This document shows positions 43,674 through 53,517 of a DNA stretch of 64,000 bases, piece after piece. The first letter of the stretch is position 1. Each line of letters starts with the position of its first letter. Below the pieces are notes generated by a model that was not told where the DNA came from, made no database searches, and saw only the letters and a program-made list of their open reading frames with translations. The stretch lies in assembly GCF_000585375.1 (NCBI RefSeq), contig NZ_KK073874.1, forward strand, positions 2,232,001 to 2,296,000, given 5' to 3'. This DNA is from Cryptosporangium arvum DSM 44712 (lineage in GTDB: Bacteria; Actinomycetota; Actinomycetes; Mycobacteriales; Cryptosporangiaceae). The position numbers and the translations under genes are program-made.

Positions 43674-44444
43674 TCAGGCGCTTCGTAGCGTGATTCCGGT
43701 TCCGTCGGCGCCGGTAAGGCGGAGCGTGTCGTCGAGGACCATCCGCACGGTGCCGGCGCCGAGCACCCGGAGCACGGCCCGCTCGGTGGTGTCGCGGCCG
43801 CCGCCGCAGGCCATCTTGGTGGCGACGATCGGCCCGAACTCGATCGCGTCGGGGCCGGGCGTCGCCGGGCCGCTGATCCGGTTGCAGCCGGCGTTGCCGG
43901 TCACCCTCGTGCCGTCGAATTCGAGATACGCCTCGACGTCCGGCGGCAGGCTCGCGACGGTGTCGCCGTCGACGAGGCCGGTGACGTTCCAGCGGGTGCC
44001 GACCAGCGGCGGTGAGGTCTTCATCGTGAACCGGATCTCCGTGCGTTCGGTGGTGAGCGTGAGCGTGTCGCCGTCGAGGCGCCAGGCCGGGGCGGCTTTC
44101 AGCACCCCGGCGAACCAGGAGTCCTGGTCCATCCGGGGCTGGTCGCAGCCCATGTCGGTGGTCGTCAGATCGCCGACGCGCAGGGTGTCGCCCTCGATCG
44201 TGACCGGGCCGCTCATCTGGTTGCACCCCGCCCGGACGCCGAGCGTGCGGTCGCCGGCGAACCGCAGCTCGATCCGGGTGCCGTCGACGAGCGGCCGATC
44301 GGTGCCGCCCTCGGTGACCCCGGTGGAGACGAACGTCCGGCCGGAGAACGGGTCGGCCGGGCCCGCCCGGACGACACCGCGGTCCTCCGCGGCGCAGGCG
44401 GCGAGCAACGAGACGGCGACGATTACCAGCGCGAACTTGATCAT
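43674..44444 (-). CDS. Lipoprotein with two META (HslJ-like) domains
   Basis: About 256 aa. A signal peptide with lipobox LAAC (Cys17) is present. Two ~100-residue META domains each contain the GCN box (AGCNQMSGP and AGCNRISGP) and a MxC motif (TDMGC, TKMAC). HslJ-type domains occur in secreted or lipoproteins tied to stress or antibiotic resistance in other bacteria; the role here is unknown. The gene is divergent from the P450. Confidence 0.88.
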   Translation of the reverse strand: MIKFALVIVAVSLLAACAAEDRGVVRAGPADPFSGRTFVSTGVTEGGTDRPLVDGTRIELRFAGDRTLGVRAGCNQMSGPVTIEGDTLRVGDLTTTDMGCDQPRMDQDSWFAGVLKAAPAWRLDGDTLTLTTERTEIRFTMKTSPPLVGTRWNVTGLVDGDTVASLPPDVEAYLEFDGTRVTGNAGCNRISGPATPGPDAIEFGPIVATKMACGGGRDTTERAVLRVLGAGTVRMVLDDTLRLTGADGTGITLRSA

Positions 44445-44499
44445 GCTCCTTGGACGTTTCCCGAGCCGCGAGGGATCCCCCGGTCGGTACGGTGGATTC

Positions 44500-45699
44500 A
44501 TGGAGTGCCTCCGGCTCGGCCCCGAATTCTTCACTGATCCGCACGCCGACTACTCCTGGATCCGCGAACAGCGCCCGACGTCCAGAGTGATCACTCCACA
44601 GGGCAACGAGGTGTGGCTGGTCACCCGCTACGCCGACGCCAGAGCCGCCCTCGCCGATCCGGCGCTGCACAAGGACAACGCCGAGTTCCACGCGCTGGCC
44701 GAGGCCAGATACGGGCCGATCCCGCGGCACGAGATCAAGAACGAGATCAACTCGCACATGCTCGCCGCCGACCCGCCGGACCACACCAGGCTGCGCAAGC
44801 TGGTCGGCAAGGCGTTCACCGCCCGGGCGATCGCCGCGCTGCGGCCGCGGATCGAGGAGATCGCGGCGTCGCTGCTGGACGAGATGGAGGCCGGCCCCGA
44901 CCGCGTCGACCTGCTGGACGCGTACGCGTTCCCGCTGCCGATCACCGTGATCTGCGAACTGCTCGGCGTCTCGATGGGCGACCGCGACGACTTCCGGGCG
45001 TGGTCGAACACGCTGCTGCAGTCGGCGGACCGGGAGGCCCACACCGCGGCCGCGAGCTCCATCGCCGCGTACCTGACGGCGCTCGTCGACGAACGCCGGG
45101 CCCACCCGACCGACGACATGCTCGGCGCGATCGTGGCCGCCTCGGCCGAGAGTGACCGGCTCTCGCGCAACGAGGCGATCTCGATGGCGTTCCTGCTGCT
45201 GATCGCCGGGCACGAGACCACCGTCAACCTGATCGGCACCGGGACCTACGCGCTGCTGCGCGACCCGGCGCAGTTCGCGGCCCTGCGGTCGGACCCCGCG
45301 CTGGTGCCGAACGCGATCGAGGAGTTCCTGCGCTGGGACGGGCCCGTGCACCTGGCCACCCTGCGGTTCACCGCGTCGCCCACGGTCATCGGCGGGGTGA
45401 GGATCCCGGCCGGTGAGGTCGTGCTCGTCTCGCTGACGTCGGCCAACCGGGACCCGGAGCGCTGGCCGGACGCCGAGACGCTCGACGTGCGGCGCCCGGC
45501 CACCAGCCACCTGGCGTTCGGCCACGGCATCCACCACTGCCTCGGCGCGCCGCTGGCCCGGCTGGAGGGCGAGGTGGCGTTCACGGCTCTGCTCTCGCGT
45601 TTCCCCGCGCTCGCGCTGGACGCGGACCCGTCCACGCTGACCTGGCGCCCTTCCACCCTGATCCGAGGGCTCGACCGGCTTCCCGTCCGCCTGCGCTGA
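44500..45699 (+). CDS. Cytochrome P450
   Basis: About 399 aa, soluble bacterial CYP. I-helix LLLIAGHETT, a K-helix EEFLRWDGP region and the heme loop FGHGIHHCLGAPLARLE with Cys347 are intact. Its redox partner is not adjacent, although a ferredoxin fusion and reductase lie at 1.5-4.2 kb. The substrate is unknown, and no biosynthetic cluster surrounds it. Confidence 0.95.
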   Translation: MECLRLGPEFFTDPHADYSWIREQRPTSRVITPQGNEVWLVTRYADARAALADPALHKDNAEFHALAEARYGPIPRHEIKNEINSHMLAADPPDHTRLRKLVGKAFTARAIAALRPRIEEIAASLLDEMEAGPDRVDLLDAYAFPLPITVICELLGVSMGDRDDFRAWSNTLLQSADREAHTAAASSIAAYLTALVDERRAHPTDDMLGAIVAASAESDRLSRNEAISMAFLLLIAGHETTVNLIGTGTYALLRDPAQFAALRSDPALVPNAIEEFLRWDGPVHLATLRFTASPTVIGGVRIPAGEVVLVSLTSANRDPERWPDAETLDVRRPATSHLAFGHGIHHCLGAPLARLEGEVAFTALLSRFPALALDADPSTLTWRPSTLIRGLDRLPVRLR

Positions 45700-45710
45700 A
45701 CCGGCTCACC

Positions 45711-46469
45711 TCAGCCGGGTGGGGTGCCACCCACCCGGCGGGCGATCTCGGCGGCGGTGCGGCGCACGGCGTCGGCCAGGGCGTCGGGATCACCCTCGGC
45801 GACCGGGAACGTGACCGCGACCGCGGCGACCGGGTGGCCGGAGTGGTCGGTCACCGGGGCCGCCACCGACGCGAAGCCCGGCGTGACCTCACCGTCCTCG
45901 GTGGCGTACCCGGCCTTGGTCACCGCGGTGAGCAGCCGGCGCAACTCGGCGTAGTTCGTCGGGCCGAGCTCGTGCCGCCGGACGAACGCGCCGGCGTCCG
46001 GGAAGAGGGCACGCACCGCGGGCTTCGGCAGCACCGCGAGCATCGCCCGGCCGCTCGCGGTCAGCTGCGCGGGTAGCCGGACGCCCACGTCGGTGACCAG
46101 GGGCGGGCGGCCGGGGGCGCGTTCCTCGATCACGTAGATCACCTCCCGGCCGTGCAGCACGGCCAGGTGCGCGCTCTGCCCGAGCCGGTCGACGAGGGTC
46201 GCGAGCGGCACCCGGGCGAGCCGCTGCAGCGGTGCCTGGCGGGTGTACCCGGTACCGAGCTCGTAGGCGCTGACCCCGAGCGCGTAGCGCCGCTCCTCCG
46301 GCAGGTGCACCACGAACCCGGCGTCGGCCAGCGTCGCGAGCAGGTGGTAGGTCGTCGACCGGGGTAGTCGCAGGTCGCGGGCGATCGCGGCCGCACCGAC
46401 CGGCCCGGCCTGCCGGGCGAAGTAACGCAGGATCGCCAGCACGTTGGCGGCAGCGGGGACCTCGGCCAT
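45711..46469 (-). CDS. IclR-family regulator of the hut genes
   Basis: About 252 aa. An N-terminal winged HTH (AAAIARDLRLPRSTTYHLLA) is followed by the IclR effector domain (LVDRLGQSAHLAVLHGREVIYV, and LTASGRAMLAVLP). It is divergent from hutH with a 66-base gap holding a palindrome right against its start codon. Control of the histidine pathway is inferred from position; the effector could be urocanate or histidine. Confidence 0.88.
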   Translation of the reverse strand: MAEVPAAANVLAILRYFARQAGPVGAAAIARDLRLPRSTTYHLLATLADAGFVVHLPEERRYALGVSAYELGTGYTRQAPLQRLARVPLATLVDRLGQSAHLAVLHGREVIYVIEERAPGRPPLVTDVGVRLPAQLTASGRAMLAVLPKPAVRALFPDAGAFVRRHELGPTNYAELRRLLTAVTKAGYATEDGEVTPGFASVAAPVTDHSGHPVAAVAVTFPVAEGDPDALADAVRRTAAEIARRVGGTPPG

Positions 46470-46472
46470 AAC

Positions 46473-46488
46473 GTCTGGGATACCAGAC
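46473..46488. promoter_or_regulatory. Candidate IclR operator
   Basis: GTCTGG-GATA-CCAGAC, a perfect 6-bp inverted repeat 3 bases from the iclR start codon in the iclR-hutH gap. A second short palindrome (CACCGCA-AC-TGCGGTG, 46513-46528) lies just ahead of hutH. Confidence 0.6.
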
Positions 46489-46535
46489 GACACCGCTCGC
46501 GTGGCGCTGTCGCACCGCAACTGCGGTGGTGTCCC

Positions 46536-48104
46536 ATGGACGGCATGGGTGACGCGGTACTGGTGGGAGCGGTTCTGGTGGGGGCACGGCCTCTCGAACC
46601 GGACGACGTGGTGGCGGTGGCCAGGAACGACGCCCCGGTGGCGCTGGCGCCGTCGGCGGAGCAGGCGATCGAGGCGAGCGCCCGGGTGATCGAGGCGCTC
46701 GCCGGCGACGACACCCCGCACTACGGCGTCTCCACCGGCTTCGGCGCGCTGGCCACCAGGCACATCCCGCCCGACCGCCGGGTCGCGCTCCAGCACGGCC
46801 TGATCCGCTCGCACGCGGCCGGTTCCGGCCCCGAGGTGGAGCGCGAGGTCGTCCGCGCGCTGATGCTGCTGCGCCTGGCCACGCTCGCCACCGGCCGCAC
46901 CGGCGTCCGGCTCTCCACCGCGCGGGCCTACGCCGGGATGCTCAACGCGGGCATCACCCCGGTGGTGCACGAGTACGGCTCGCTGGGCTGCTCGGGCGAC
47001 CTCGCGCCGCTCGCGCACTGCGCGCTCGCGCTGACCGGCGAGGGGCGGGTGACCGACGCGCTCGGGAACGTCGGGGACGCCTCCGACGCGCTCGCCGAGG
47101 CCGGGCTCACCCCGGTCGCGCTCCGCGAGAAGGAGGGGCTGGCGCTGATCAACGGCACCGACGGGATGCTCGGCCAGCTGCTCCTGGCCGCCGCGGACCT
47201 GCGCCGGCTCCTGCGCACCGCCGACCTCACCGCGGCGATGAGCGTCGAGGCGCTGCTCGGTACCGACGCGGTGTTCGCCGCCGACCTGCAGGCGCTGCGC
47301 CCGCACCCGGGGCAGGCCGCGAGCGCGTCGAACCTGCGGTCGGTGCTGGCGTCCTCGGGCATCATGGCCAGCCACCGCGACCCGCACGCCTGCACGCGGG
47401 TGCAGGACGCCTACTCGCTGCGGTGCGCGCCGCAGGTGCACGGCGCGGCGCGGGACACGCTCGCGCACGCCTCGGCGGTGGCCTCGCGGGAGCTGGCCAG
47501 CGCGGTCGACAACCCGGTCGTGACCGTCGACGGCCGGGTCGAGAGCAACGGCAACTTCCACGGCGCGCCGGTCGGGTACGTGCTCGACTTCCTCGCGATC
47601 GCGGTCGCGGACGTCGCGTCGATGTCCGAGCGGCGCACCGACCGGATGCTCGACGTCGCCCGCAGCCACGGTCTGCCGCCGTTCCTCTCGCACGACGCCG
47701 GGGTCGACAGCGGCTACATGATCGCGCAGTACACGCAGGCCGCGGTGGTGTCGGAGCTCAAGCGGCTGGCCGCGCCGGCGTCGGTGGACTCGATCCCGTC
47801 GTCGGCGATGCAGGAGGACCACGTCTCGATGGGCTGGTCGGCCGCGCGGAAGCTCCGGCGCGCGATCGACGGCCTGACCCGCGTGCTCGCGATCGAGCTG
47901 CTCACCGCCGCGCGCGCCCTCGACCTGCGCGCCCCGCTCACCCCCGCCCCGGCCACCGCGGCGGTCGTCGCCCGCCTGCGCGAGTCCGCGCCGGGCCCCG
48001 GCCCCGACCGCTACCTGGCCCCGGAGATCGAGTCCGCCGTCGCGCTGGTGACGAGCGGCGCCGCGATCGCCGCGGCCGAGACGACCACCGGCCCACTGGC
48101 CTGA
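46536..48104 (+). CDS. hutH: Histidine ammonia-lyase
   Basis: About 522 aa. It converts L-histidine to urocanate and ammonia. The catalytic Tyr lies in HYGVSTGFG. The cofactor-forming triad is Cys152-Ser153-Gly154 in [13 protein letters not shown], where many enzymes have Ala-Ser-Gly. [15 protein letters not shown] and NPVV blocks are intact. Start may be ATG 46536 or 46545. It is first of five genes running in one direction with short gaps or overlaps. Confidence 0.95.
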   Translation: MDGMGDAVLVGAVLVGARPLEPDDVVAVARNDAPVALAPSAEQAIEASARVIEALAGDDTPHYGVSTGFGALATRHIPPDRRVALQHGLIRSHAAGSGPEVEREVVRALMLLRLATLATGRTGVRLSTARAYAGMLNAGITPVVHEYGSLGCSGDLAPLAHCALALTGEGRVTDALGNVGDASDALAEAGLTPVALREKEGLALINGTDGMLGQLLLAAADLRRLLRTADLTAAMSVEALLGTDAVFAADLQALRPHPGQAASASNLRSVLASSGIMASHRDPHACTRVQDAYSLRCAPQVHGAARDTLAHASAVASRELASAVDNPVVTVDGRVESNGNFHGAPVGYVLDFLAIAVADVASMSERRTDRMLDVARSHGLPPFLSHDAGVDSGYMIAQYTQAAVVSELKRLAAPASVDSIPSSAMQEDHVSMGWSAARKLRRAIDGLTRVLAIELLTAARALDLRAPLTPAPATAAVVARLRESAPGPGPDRYLAPEIESAVALVTSGAAIAAAETTTGPLA

Positions 48105-48126
48105 CCACCTGCGAAAGGACCGCCTG

Positions 48127-49785
48127 ATGGACGGCGCACGACCCGTACGCGCGGCGCGCGGAACCTCGCTCACCGCGGGGAGCTGGCAGACCGAGGCTCC
48201 GCTGCGCATGCTCATGAACAACCTCGACCCCGAGGTGGCCGAACGCCCCGACGACCTCGTCGTCTACGGCGGCACGGGCCGCGCGGCCCGCAACTGGGCC
48301 AGCTTCGACGCGATGGTGCGCACGCTCACCACGCTCAAGGACGACGAGACGATGCTCGTCCAGTCGGGCAAGCCGGTCGGCGTCATGCGCACCCACGAGT
48401 GGGCGCCGCGCGTGCTGCTCGCGAACTCGAACCTCGTCGGGGACTGGGCCACCTGGCCCGAGTTCCGCCGCCTCGAGCAGCTCGGGTTGACGATGTACGG
48501 CCAGATGACCGCCGGTTCCTGGATCTACATCGGTACCCAGGGCATCCTGCAGGGCACGTACGAGACGTTCGCCGCGGTGGCGGAGCGCAAGTTCGGCGGC
48601 ACCCTCGCCGGCACGCTCACGGTCACCGGCGGCTGCGGCGGCATGGGCGGTGCCCAGCCCCTGGCCGTGACGCTCAACGGGGGTGTGGCCCTGGTGATCG
48701 ACGTCGACCCGGCCCGCCTGCACCGCCGGGTGGAGCAGCGCTACCTGGACGAGGTCGCGCCGTCGCTGGACGCCGCGATCGAACGCGCGCTCGAGGCCAA
48801 GAAGGACCGCCGGGCGCTGTCGATCGGCGTGGAGGGCAACTGCGCCACGGTCCTGCCGGAACTGCTCCGCCGCGGCGTCGACGTGGACGTGGTGACCGAT
48901 CAGACCTCCGCCCACGACCCGCTCTCCTACCTGCCGGAGGGCATCGACCTGGCGGACTGGCACGACCGCGCCGAGAAGGACCCGGCCGACTTCACCGTGC
49001 GGGCCCGCGCGTCGATGGCCAAGCACGTCGAGGCGATGGTCGGGTTCCTGGACGCCGGCGCCGAGGTGTTCGACTACGGCAACTCGATCCGCGACGAGGC
49101 CCGCCAGGGCGGCTACGATCGCGCGTTCGCGTTCCCCGGGTTCGTGCCGGCCTACATCCGGCCGCTGTTCAGCGAGGGCAAGGGCCCGTTCCGCTGGGCG
49201 GCGCTCTCCGGGGACCCGCGCGACATCCACGCCACCGACGAGGCCGTGCTCGACCTCTTCCCCGACAACGACCACCTGCACCGCTGGATCCGCGCGGCTC
49301 AGGACAAGGTGGCGTTCCAGGGTCTCCCGGCGCGGATCTGCTGGCTCGGCTACGGCGAGCGGGACAAGGCCGGTGTCCGGTTCAACGACATGGTGGCCTC
49401 GGGGGCGGTGTCGGCGCCGATCGTGATCGGACGTGACCACCTCGACTGCGGCAGCGTGGCGTCGCCCTACCGGGAGACCGAGGCGATGGCCGACGGCTCG
49501 GACGCGATCGCCGACTGGCCGCTGCTGAACGCGCTCGTCAACACCGCGTCGGGTGCGTCGTGGGTGTCGATCCACCACGGTGGCGGGGTCGGGATCGGAC
49601 GCTCGATCCACGCCGGGCAGGTGACGGTCGCCGACGGCACCGCGCTGGCCGGTCAGAAGATCGAGCGCGTGCTCACCAACGACCCGGGCATGGGCGTGAT
49701 CCGCCACGTGGACGCCGGGTACGACGACGCCACCGAGGTCGCCGCCGCGCGCGGGGTGCGGATTCCGATGCGGGAGGGTTCTTGA
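48127..49785 (+). CDS. hutU: Urocanate hydratase
   Basis: About 552 aa. It hydrates urocanate to imidazolone propionate, using bound NAD+. [27 protein letters not shown] and the [13 protein letters not shown] block are typical. The C-terminal [15 protein letters not shown] is the conserved urocanase end. The gene lies 22 bases after hutH. Its stop overlaps the TTG start of the next gene. Confidence 0.95.
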   Translation: MDGARPVRAARGTSLTAGSWQTEAPLRMLMNNLDPEVAERPDDLVVYGGTGRAARNWASFDAMVRTLTTLKDDETMLVQSGKPVGVMRTHEWAPRVLLANSNLVGDWATWPEFRRLEQLGLTMYGQMTAGSWIYIGTQGILQGTYETFAAVAERKFGGTLAGTLTVTGGCGGMGGAQPLAVTLNGGVALVIDVDPARLHRRVEQRYLDEVAPSLDAAIERALEAKKDRRALSIGVEGNCATVLPELLRRGVDVDVVTDQTSAHDPLSYLPEGIDLADWHDRAEKDPADFTVRARASMAKHVEAMVGFLDAGAEVFDYGNSIRDEARQGGYDRAFAFPGFVPAYIRPLFSEGKGPFRWAALSGDPRDIHATDEAVLDLFPDNDHLHRWIRAAQDKVAFQGLPARICWLGYGERDKAGVRFNDMVASGAVSAPIVIGRDHLDCGSVASPYRETEAMADGSDAIADWPLLNALVNTASGASWVSIHHGGGVGIGRSIHAGQVTVADGTALAGQKIERVLTNDPGMGVIRHVDAGYDDATEVAAARGVRIPMREGS

Positions 49786-51002
49786 CCGGCTTCGACCAGC
49801 TCTGGCGGGAGCTGCGGCCGATCGGCCGGGTGGCCGGGAGCGGCGGTTACCAGCGCTTTTCGTGGACGCCCGCCGACCTCTCCGGCCGGGAGTGGTTCGC
49901 CTCCACGGCCGAGTCGGTGGGCCTGTCCGTGGAGGTGGACCGCAACGGCAACCAGTGGGCGTGGTGGGGCGCGCCGGGGGCGGGCGCCGTCGTCACCGGC
50001 TCGCATCTGGACTCGGTGCCGGACGGGGGAGCGTTCGACGGTCCGCTCGGGGTGGTGTCGTCGCTGGCGGCGGTCGCTTCCCTGACGGCGCGCGGCCTGT
50101 CGCCGTCGCGGCCGCTGGCCGTGGTGAACTTCGTCGAGGAGGAGGGGGCGCGGTTCGGGCTGCCGTGCCTCGGGTCGCGCCTGCTGACCGGGGCGGTGTC
50201 ACCGTCGCGGGCCCGCGACCTGCGTGACCCGTCCGGTGTGACCTGGGCCGCCGCGATGGACGCCGCGGGCCTGGACGCGTCCGGCATCGGCGCGGATCCG
50301 GACCGGCTGGGGCTGATCGGCACGTTCGTCGAGCTGCACGTCGAGCAGGGCCGCGGGCTCGTGGAATCCGGGTCGGCGGTGGGGGTCGCGAGCGCGATCT
50401 GGCCGCACGGGCGCTGGCGGTTCGAGTTCGCCGGTGAGGCGAACCACGCCGGCACCACCCGGCTGGCCGATCGGCGCGACCCGATGCTGACGTTCGCCTC
50501 GACCGTGCTGGGTGCGCGGGAGCAGGCCGCGCTGGCCGGGGCGCTGGCGACGTTCGGGCGCGTGTCGGTGGAGCCGAACGGGACGAACGCGATCGCGTCG
50601 CTGGTGCGGGCGTGGCTCGATTCCCGGGCGCCGGACGAGTCGTCGCTCGCCCGGGTGGTCGAGGCGGTGACGACGCTCGCGGCCGAGCGGGGCGACCGGG
50701 ACGGGGTGAAGGTGACGGTCACCGCGGAGTCGACGACCCCCGTGGTCGAGTTCAACGCCGACCTCCGCGACGAGCTGGCGGTGCTGATCGGGGCGGGAGA
50801 CGCCGCCGGGCGGGCGCCGATCCTGCCGACCGGGGCCGGGCACGACGCCGGGGTGCTCTCCGCGCACGTGCCGACCGCGATGCTGTTCGTCCGCAACCCG
50901 ACCGGGGTGTCCCACGCCCCGGGCGAGTTCGCGACGCCCGACGACTGCGCGCTGGGCGTCGAGGCCCTGAGCGCCGTCCTGGAACACCTGGTCACCCGGT
51001 GA
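49782..51002 (+). CDS. M20-family amidohydrolase (allantoate amidohydrolase-like) in the hut operon
   Basis: About 406 aa from a TTG at 49782 that overlaps the hutU TGA and has GGGAGG ~4 bases ahead. Di-metal ligands are visible: [19 protein letters not shown] (His, Asp), EEEGARF (Glu), ELHVEQG (His) and SHAPGEF (C-terminal His). The family hydrolyses N-carbamoyl or ureido compounds. In this operon, which has HutF but no N-formylglutamate deformylase, it probably takes the product of HutF to glutamate. That role is inference; the same gene order is known from Streptomyces. Confidence 0.85.
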   Translation: MTGFDQLWRELRPIGRVAGSGGYQRFSWTPADLSGREWFASTAESVGLSVEVDRNGNQWAWWGAPGAGAVVTGSHLDSVPDGGAFDGPLGVVSSLAAVASLTARGLSPSRPLAVVNFVEEEGARFGLPCLGSRLLTGAVSPSRARDLRDPSGVTWAAAMDAAGLDASGIGADPDRLGLIGTFVELHVEQGRGLVESGSAVGVASAIWPHGRWRFEFAGEANHAGTTRLADRRDPMLTFASTVLGAREQAALAGALATFGRVSVEPNGTNAIASLVRAWLDSRAPDESSLARVVEAVTTLAAERGDRDGVKVTVTAESTTPVVEFNADLRDELAVLIGAGDAAGRAPILPTGAGHDAGVLSAHVPTAMLFVRNPTGVSHAPGEFATPDDCALGVEALSAVLEHLVTR

Positions 51003-52321
51003 CCGGCGCCTACTGGGCCGAGTACGCCTGGCTGCCGGAGGGTGCGGCCGCCGGGGTGCTGATCGAGGTCGCCGACGGGCGGATCACCGGGGTCACGGCC
51101 GGTGTCCGGGCCCCGGCGGGGGCCACCCGGCTGGCCGGTCTGACCCTGCCGGGGCTGGCCAATGCGCACTCGCACGCGTTCCACCGCGGCCTGCGCGGGC
51201 GCACCCAGGCCGGCCGGGGCACGTTCTGGACCTGGCGCGAGCAGATGTACGCGCTGGCCGCGACGCTCACCCCGGACACCTACTACGCGCTGGCCCGCGC
51301 GGTCTACGCCGAGATGGCGCTGACCGGCATCACGTGCGTCGGCGAGTTCCACTACCTCCACCACGCCCCCGGCGGCACGCCGTACGCCGACCCCAACGCG
51401 ATGGGCGAGGCTCTGATCACCGCGGCCGCCGATGCGGGCATCCGCATCACGCTGCTGGACACCTGCTACCTGACCGGCGGCTTCGACCGTCCCCTCGAGG
51501 GCACGCAGCTCCGCTTCGGCGACACCACCGCTGATCGGTGGGCCGGACGGGTCTCCGCCCTCCGCCCCGGCGAGGGGCACGTGCGGATCGGGGCCGCGCT
51601 GCACTCGGTGCGGGGTGTGCCGCGCGAGCAGCTCGGGCCGGTCGCCGAGTGGGCGGCGGCCCACGGCGCGCCGCTCCACGTCCACCTCTCCGAACAACCG
51701 GCCGAGAACGAGGCGTGCCTCGCCACGCACGGCGTCACCCCGACGCGCCTGCTCGCCGACGCGGGCGCGCTCGGCCCGCGCACGACCGCGGTCCACGCGA
51801 CCCACCTCACCCCCGACGACATCGCGCTGATCGGGACCACGCGCACGGTCACCTGCGCCTGCCCCACCACCGAACGCGACCTGGCCGACGGCATCGGCCC
51901 GATCCGCGCGCTCCACGAGGCCGGCTCCCCGGTCTCGCTGGGCAGCGACAGTCATGCCGTGATCGATCTCTTCGAGGAGGCCCGCGCCGTGGAACTCGAC
52001 GAACGTCTCCGGACCCGCGAACGCGGTCACTGGCGCGCCGCCGAACTCCTCCGGACGGCGTTCGCACACGACTCCCTCGGCTGGCCGGACGCCGGTGCGC
52101 TCCGGGTCGGAGCCCGCGCCGACCTGGTCACGCTCCGGACCGACACGATCCGCACCGCCGGCTTCACGCCCACCACCGCGGCCGAGACCGCGGTCTTCGC
52201 GGCCGGCGCCGCCGACGTCCACTCCGTCGTCGTCGACGGCCGTGCGATCGTCGCCGACGGCCACCACACCACGGTCGACGCAGGCCGGGCGCTCACCGAC
52301 ACCCTGCGAGCCCTGGCATGA
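50999..52321 (+). CDS. hutF: Formimidoylglutamate deiminase
   Basis: About 440 aa amidohydrolase-superfamily enzyme. [12 protein letters not shown] supplies the N-terminal metal His pair. [19 protein letters not shown] and SLGSDSHAV supply further ligands and the catalytic Asp. It makes N-formyl-glutamate and ammonia from formiminoglutamate. It begins at a GTG overlapping the previous stop and ends overlapping hutI. Confidence 0.93.
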   Translation: MTGAYWAEYAWLPEGAAAGVLIEVADGRITGVTAGVRAPAGATRLAGLTLPGLANAHSHAFHRGLRGRTQAGRGTFWTWREQMYALAATLTPDTYYALARAVYAEMALTGITCVGEFHYLHHAPGGTPYADPNAMGEALITAAADAGIRITLLDTCYLTGGFDRPLEGTQLRFGDTTADRWAGRVSALRPGEGHVRIGAALHSVRGVPREQLGPVAEWAAAHGAPLHVHLSEQPAENEACLATHGVTPTRLLADAGALGPRTTAVHATHLTPDDIALIGTTRTVTCACPTTERDLADGIGPIRALHEAGSPVSLGSDSHAVIDLFEEARAVELDERLRTRERGHWRAAELLRTAFAHDSLGWPDAGALRVGARADLVTLRTDTIRTAGFTPTTAAETAVFAAGAADVHSVVVDGRAIVADGHHTTVDAGRALTDTLRALA

Positions 52322-53466
52322 CCAGCACCGTGATCCGTGACATCGGGATGCTGGTGACCCAGGACCCCGACCTCGGCACGCGGACCGACGCCGCGATCGT
52401 GTTCGAACACGGCCGGGTCGCCTGGGTCGGCCCCACGAACCAGGCGCCCGCGGCCGACACCGAGATCGACGCCGGCTCCCGGGCCGTGGTCCCCGGCTTC
52501 GTCGACAGCCACAACCACCTCGTCTTCGCCGGCGACCGGTCGGCGGAGTTCGCCGCCCGGATGGCCGGCACCCCCTACGCGGCCGGTGGCATCCGCACCA
52601 CGGTCACCGCCACCCGCGCCGCGTCCGACGACGAGCTCCGGCGCCGGCTGGCCACCCTGGTCACCCAGGCCCACCGCCAGGGCAGCACCACGCTGGAGAT
52701 CAAGTCCGGCTACGGCCTGTCGGTCCACGACGAGACCCGCTCGCTGCGTCTCGCCCGTGAGGTCACCGAGGAGACGACCTATCTCGGCGCGCACGTCGTC
52801 GCCCCCGACACCGACCCGGCCGACTATCTCGCGCTGGTCACCGGCGAGATGCTCGAGCAGTGCGCGCCGCACGCCAAGTGGATCGACGTCTTCTGCGAGC
52901 GCGGCGCGTTCGACGGCGACGCCGCCCGTGCGGTCCTCGCCGCCGGCGTCCGGAAGGGCCTCGTCCCGCGCGTGCACGCCAACCAGCTCGGGCCCGGGCC
53001 CGGCGTCCGGCTCGCGGTCGAGTTCGACGCCGCCTCCGCCGACCACTGCACCCACCTGTCCGACGCCGACGTCGACGCGCTCGCGGGCAGCGACACCGTC
53101 GCGACGCTGCTGCCCGGCGTCGAGTTCTCCACCCGCTCGCCCTACCCGGACGCCCGGCGCCTGCTCGACGCGAACGTCACGGTCGCGGTCGCCACCGACT
53201 GCAACCCCGGCTCCTGCTTCACGTCGAGCATCCCGTTCTGCGTGGCGCTCGCCGTCCGCGAGATGCGTCTGACGCCGTCCGAGGCGCTCTGGGCGGTGAC
53301 CCGCGGTGGCGCCGCCGCCCTGCGCCGCACCGACGTCGGCCACCTCGGAATCGGGGCAAAAGCGGACGCAATTATGCTCGACGCCCCCGATCCGGTCCAT
53401 CTCGCGTACCGCCCGGGGGTGCCCTTGATCGCGGAAGTCTGGATATCCGGTCAACCGGTCGTCTAA
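52318..53466 (+). CDS. hutI: Imidazolonepropionase
   Basis: About 382 aa. [34 protein letters not shown] and ATDCNPGS carry metal and substrate-binding residues of the family. It opens imidazolone propionate to formiminoglutamate. It is last in the hut operon (ATGA overlap with hutF). Confidence 0.95.
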   Translation: MTSTVIRDIGMLVTQDPDLGTRTDAAIVFEHGRVAWVGPTNQAPAADTEIDAGSRAVVPGFVDSHNHLVFAGDRSAEFAARMAGTPYAAGGIRTTVTATRAASDDELRRRLATLVTQAHRQGSTTLEIKSGYGLSVHDETRSLRLAREVTEETTYLGAHVVAPDTDPADYLALVTGEMLEQCAPHAKWIDVFCERGAFDGDAARAVLAAGVRKGLVPRVHANQLGPGPGVRLAVEFDAASADHCTHLSDADVDALAGSDTVATLLPGVEFSTRSPYPDARRLLDANVTVAVATDCNPGSCFTSSIPFCVALAVREMRLTPSEALWAVTRGGAAALRRTDVGHLGIGAKADAIMLDAPDPVHLAYRPGVPLIAEVWISGQPVV

Positions 53467-53517
53467 AACCTCCATTAACCAGCGCCGACGCCGGTTCGCC
53501 GTCCATACAGTGACGCT

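Noticed and set aside
43674-46469. Small biosynthetic cluster around the P450
   Set aside because: Neighbours are a META lipoprotein and the hut regulator; there is no synthase or tailoring set.
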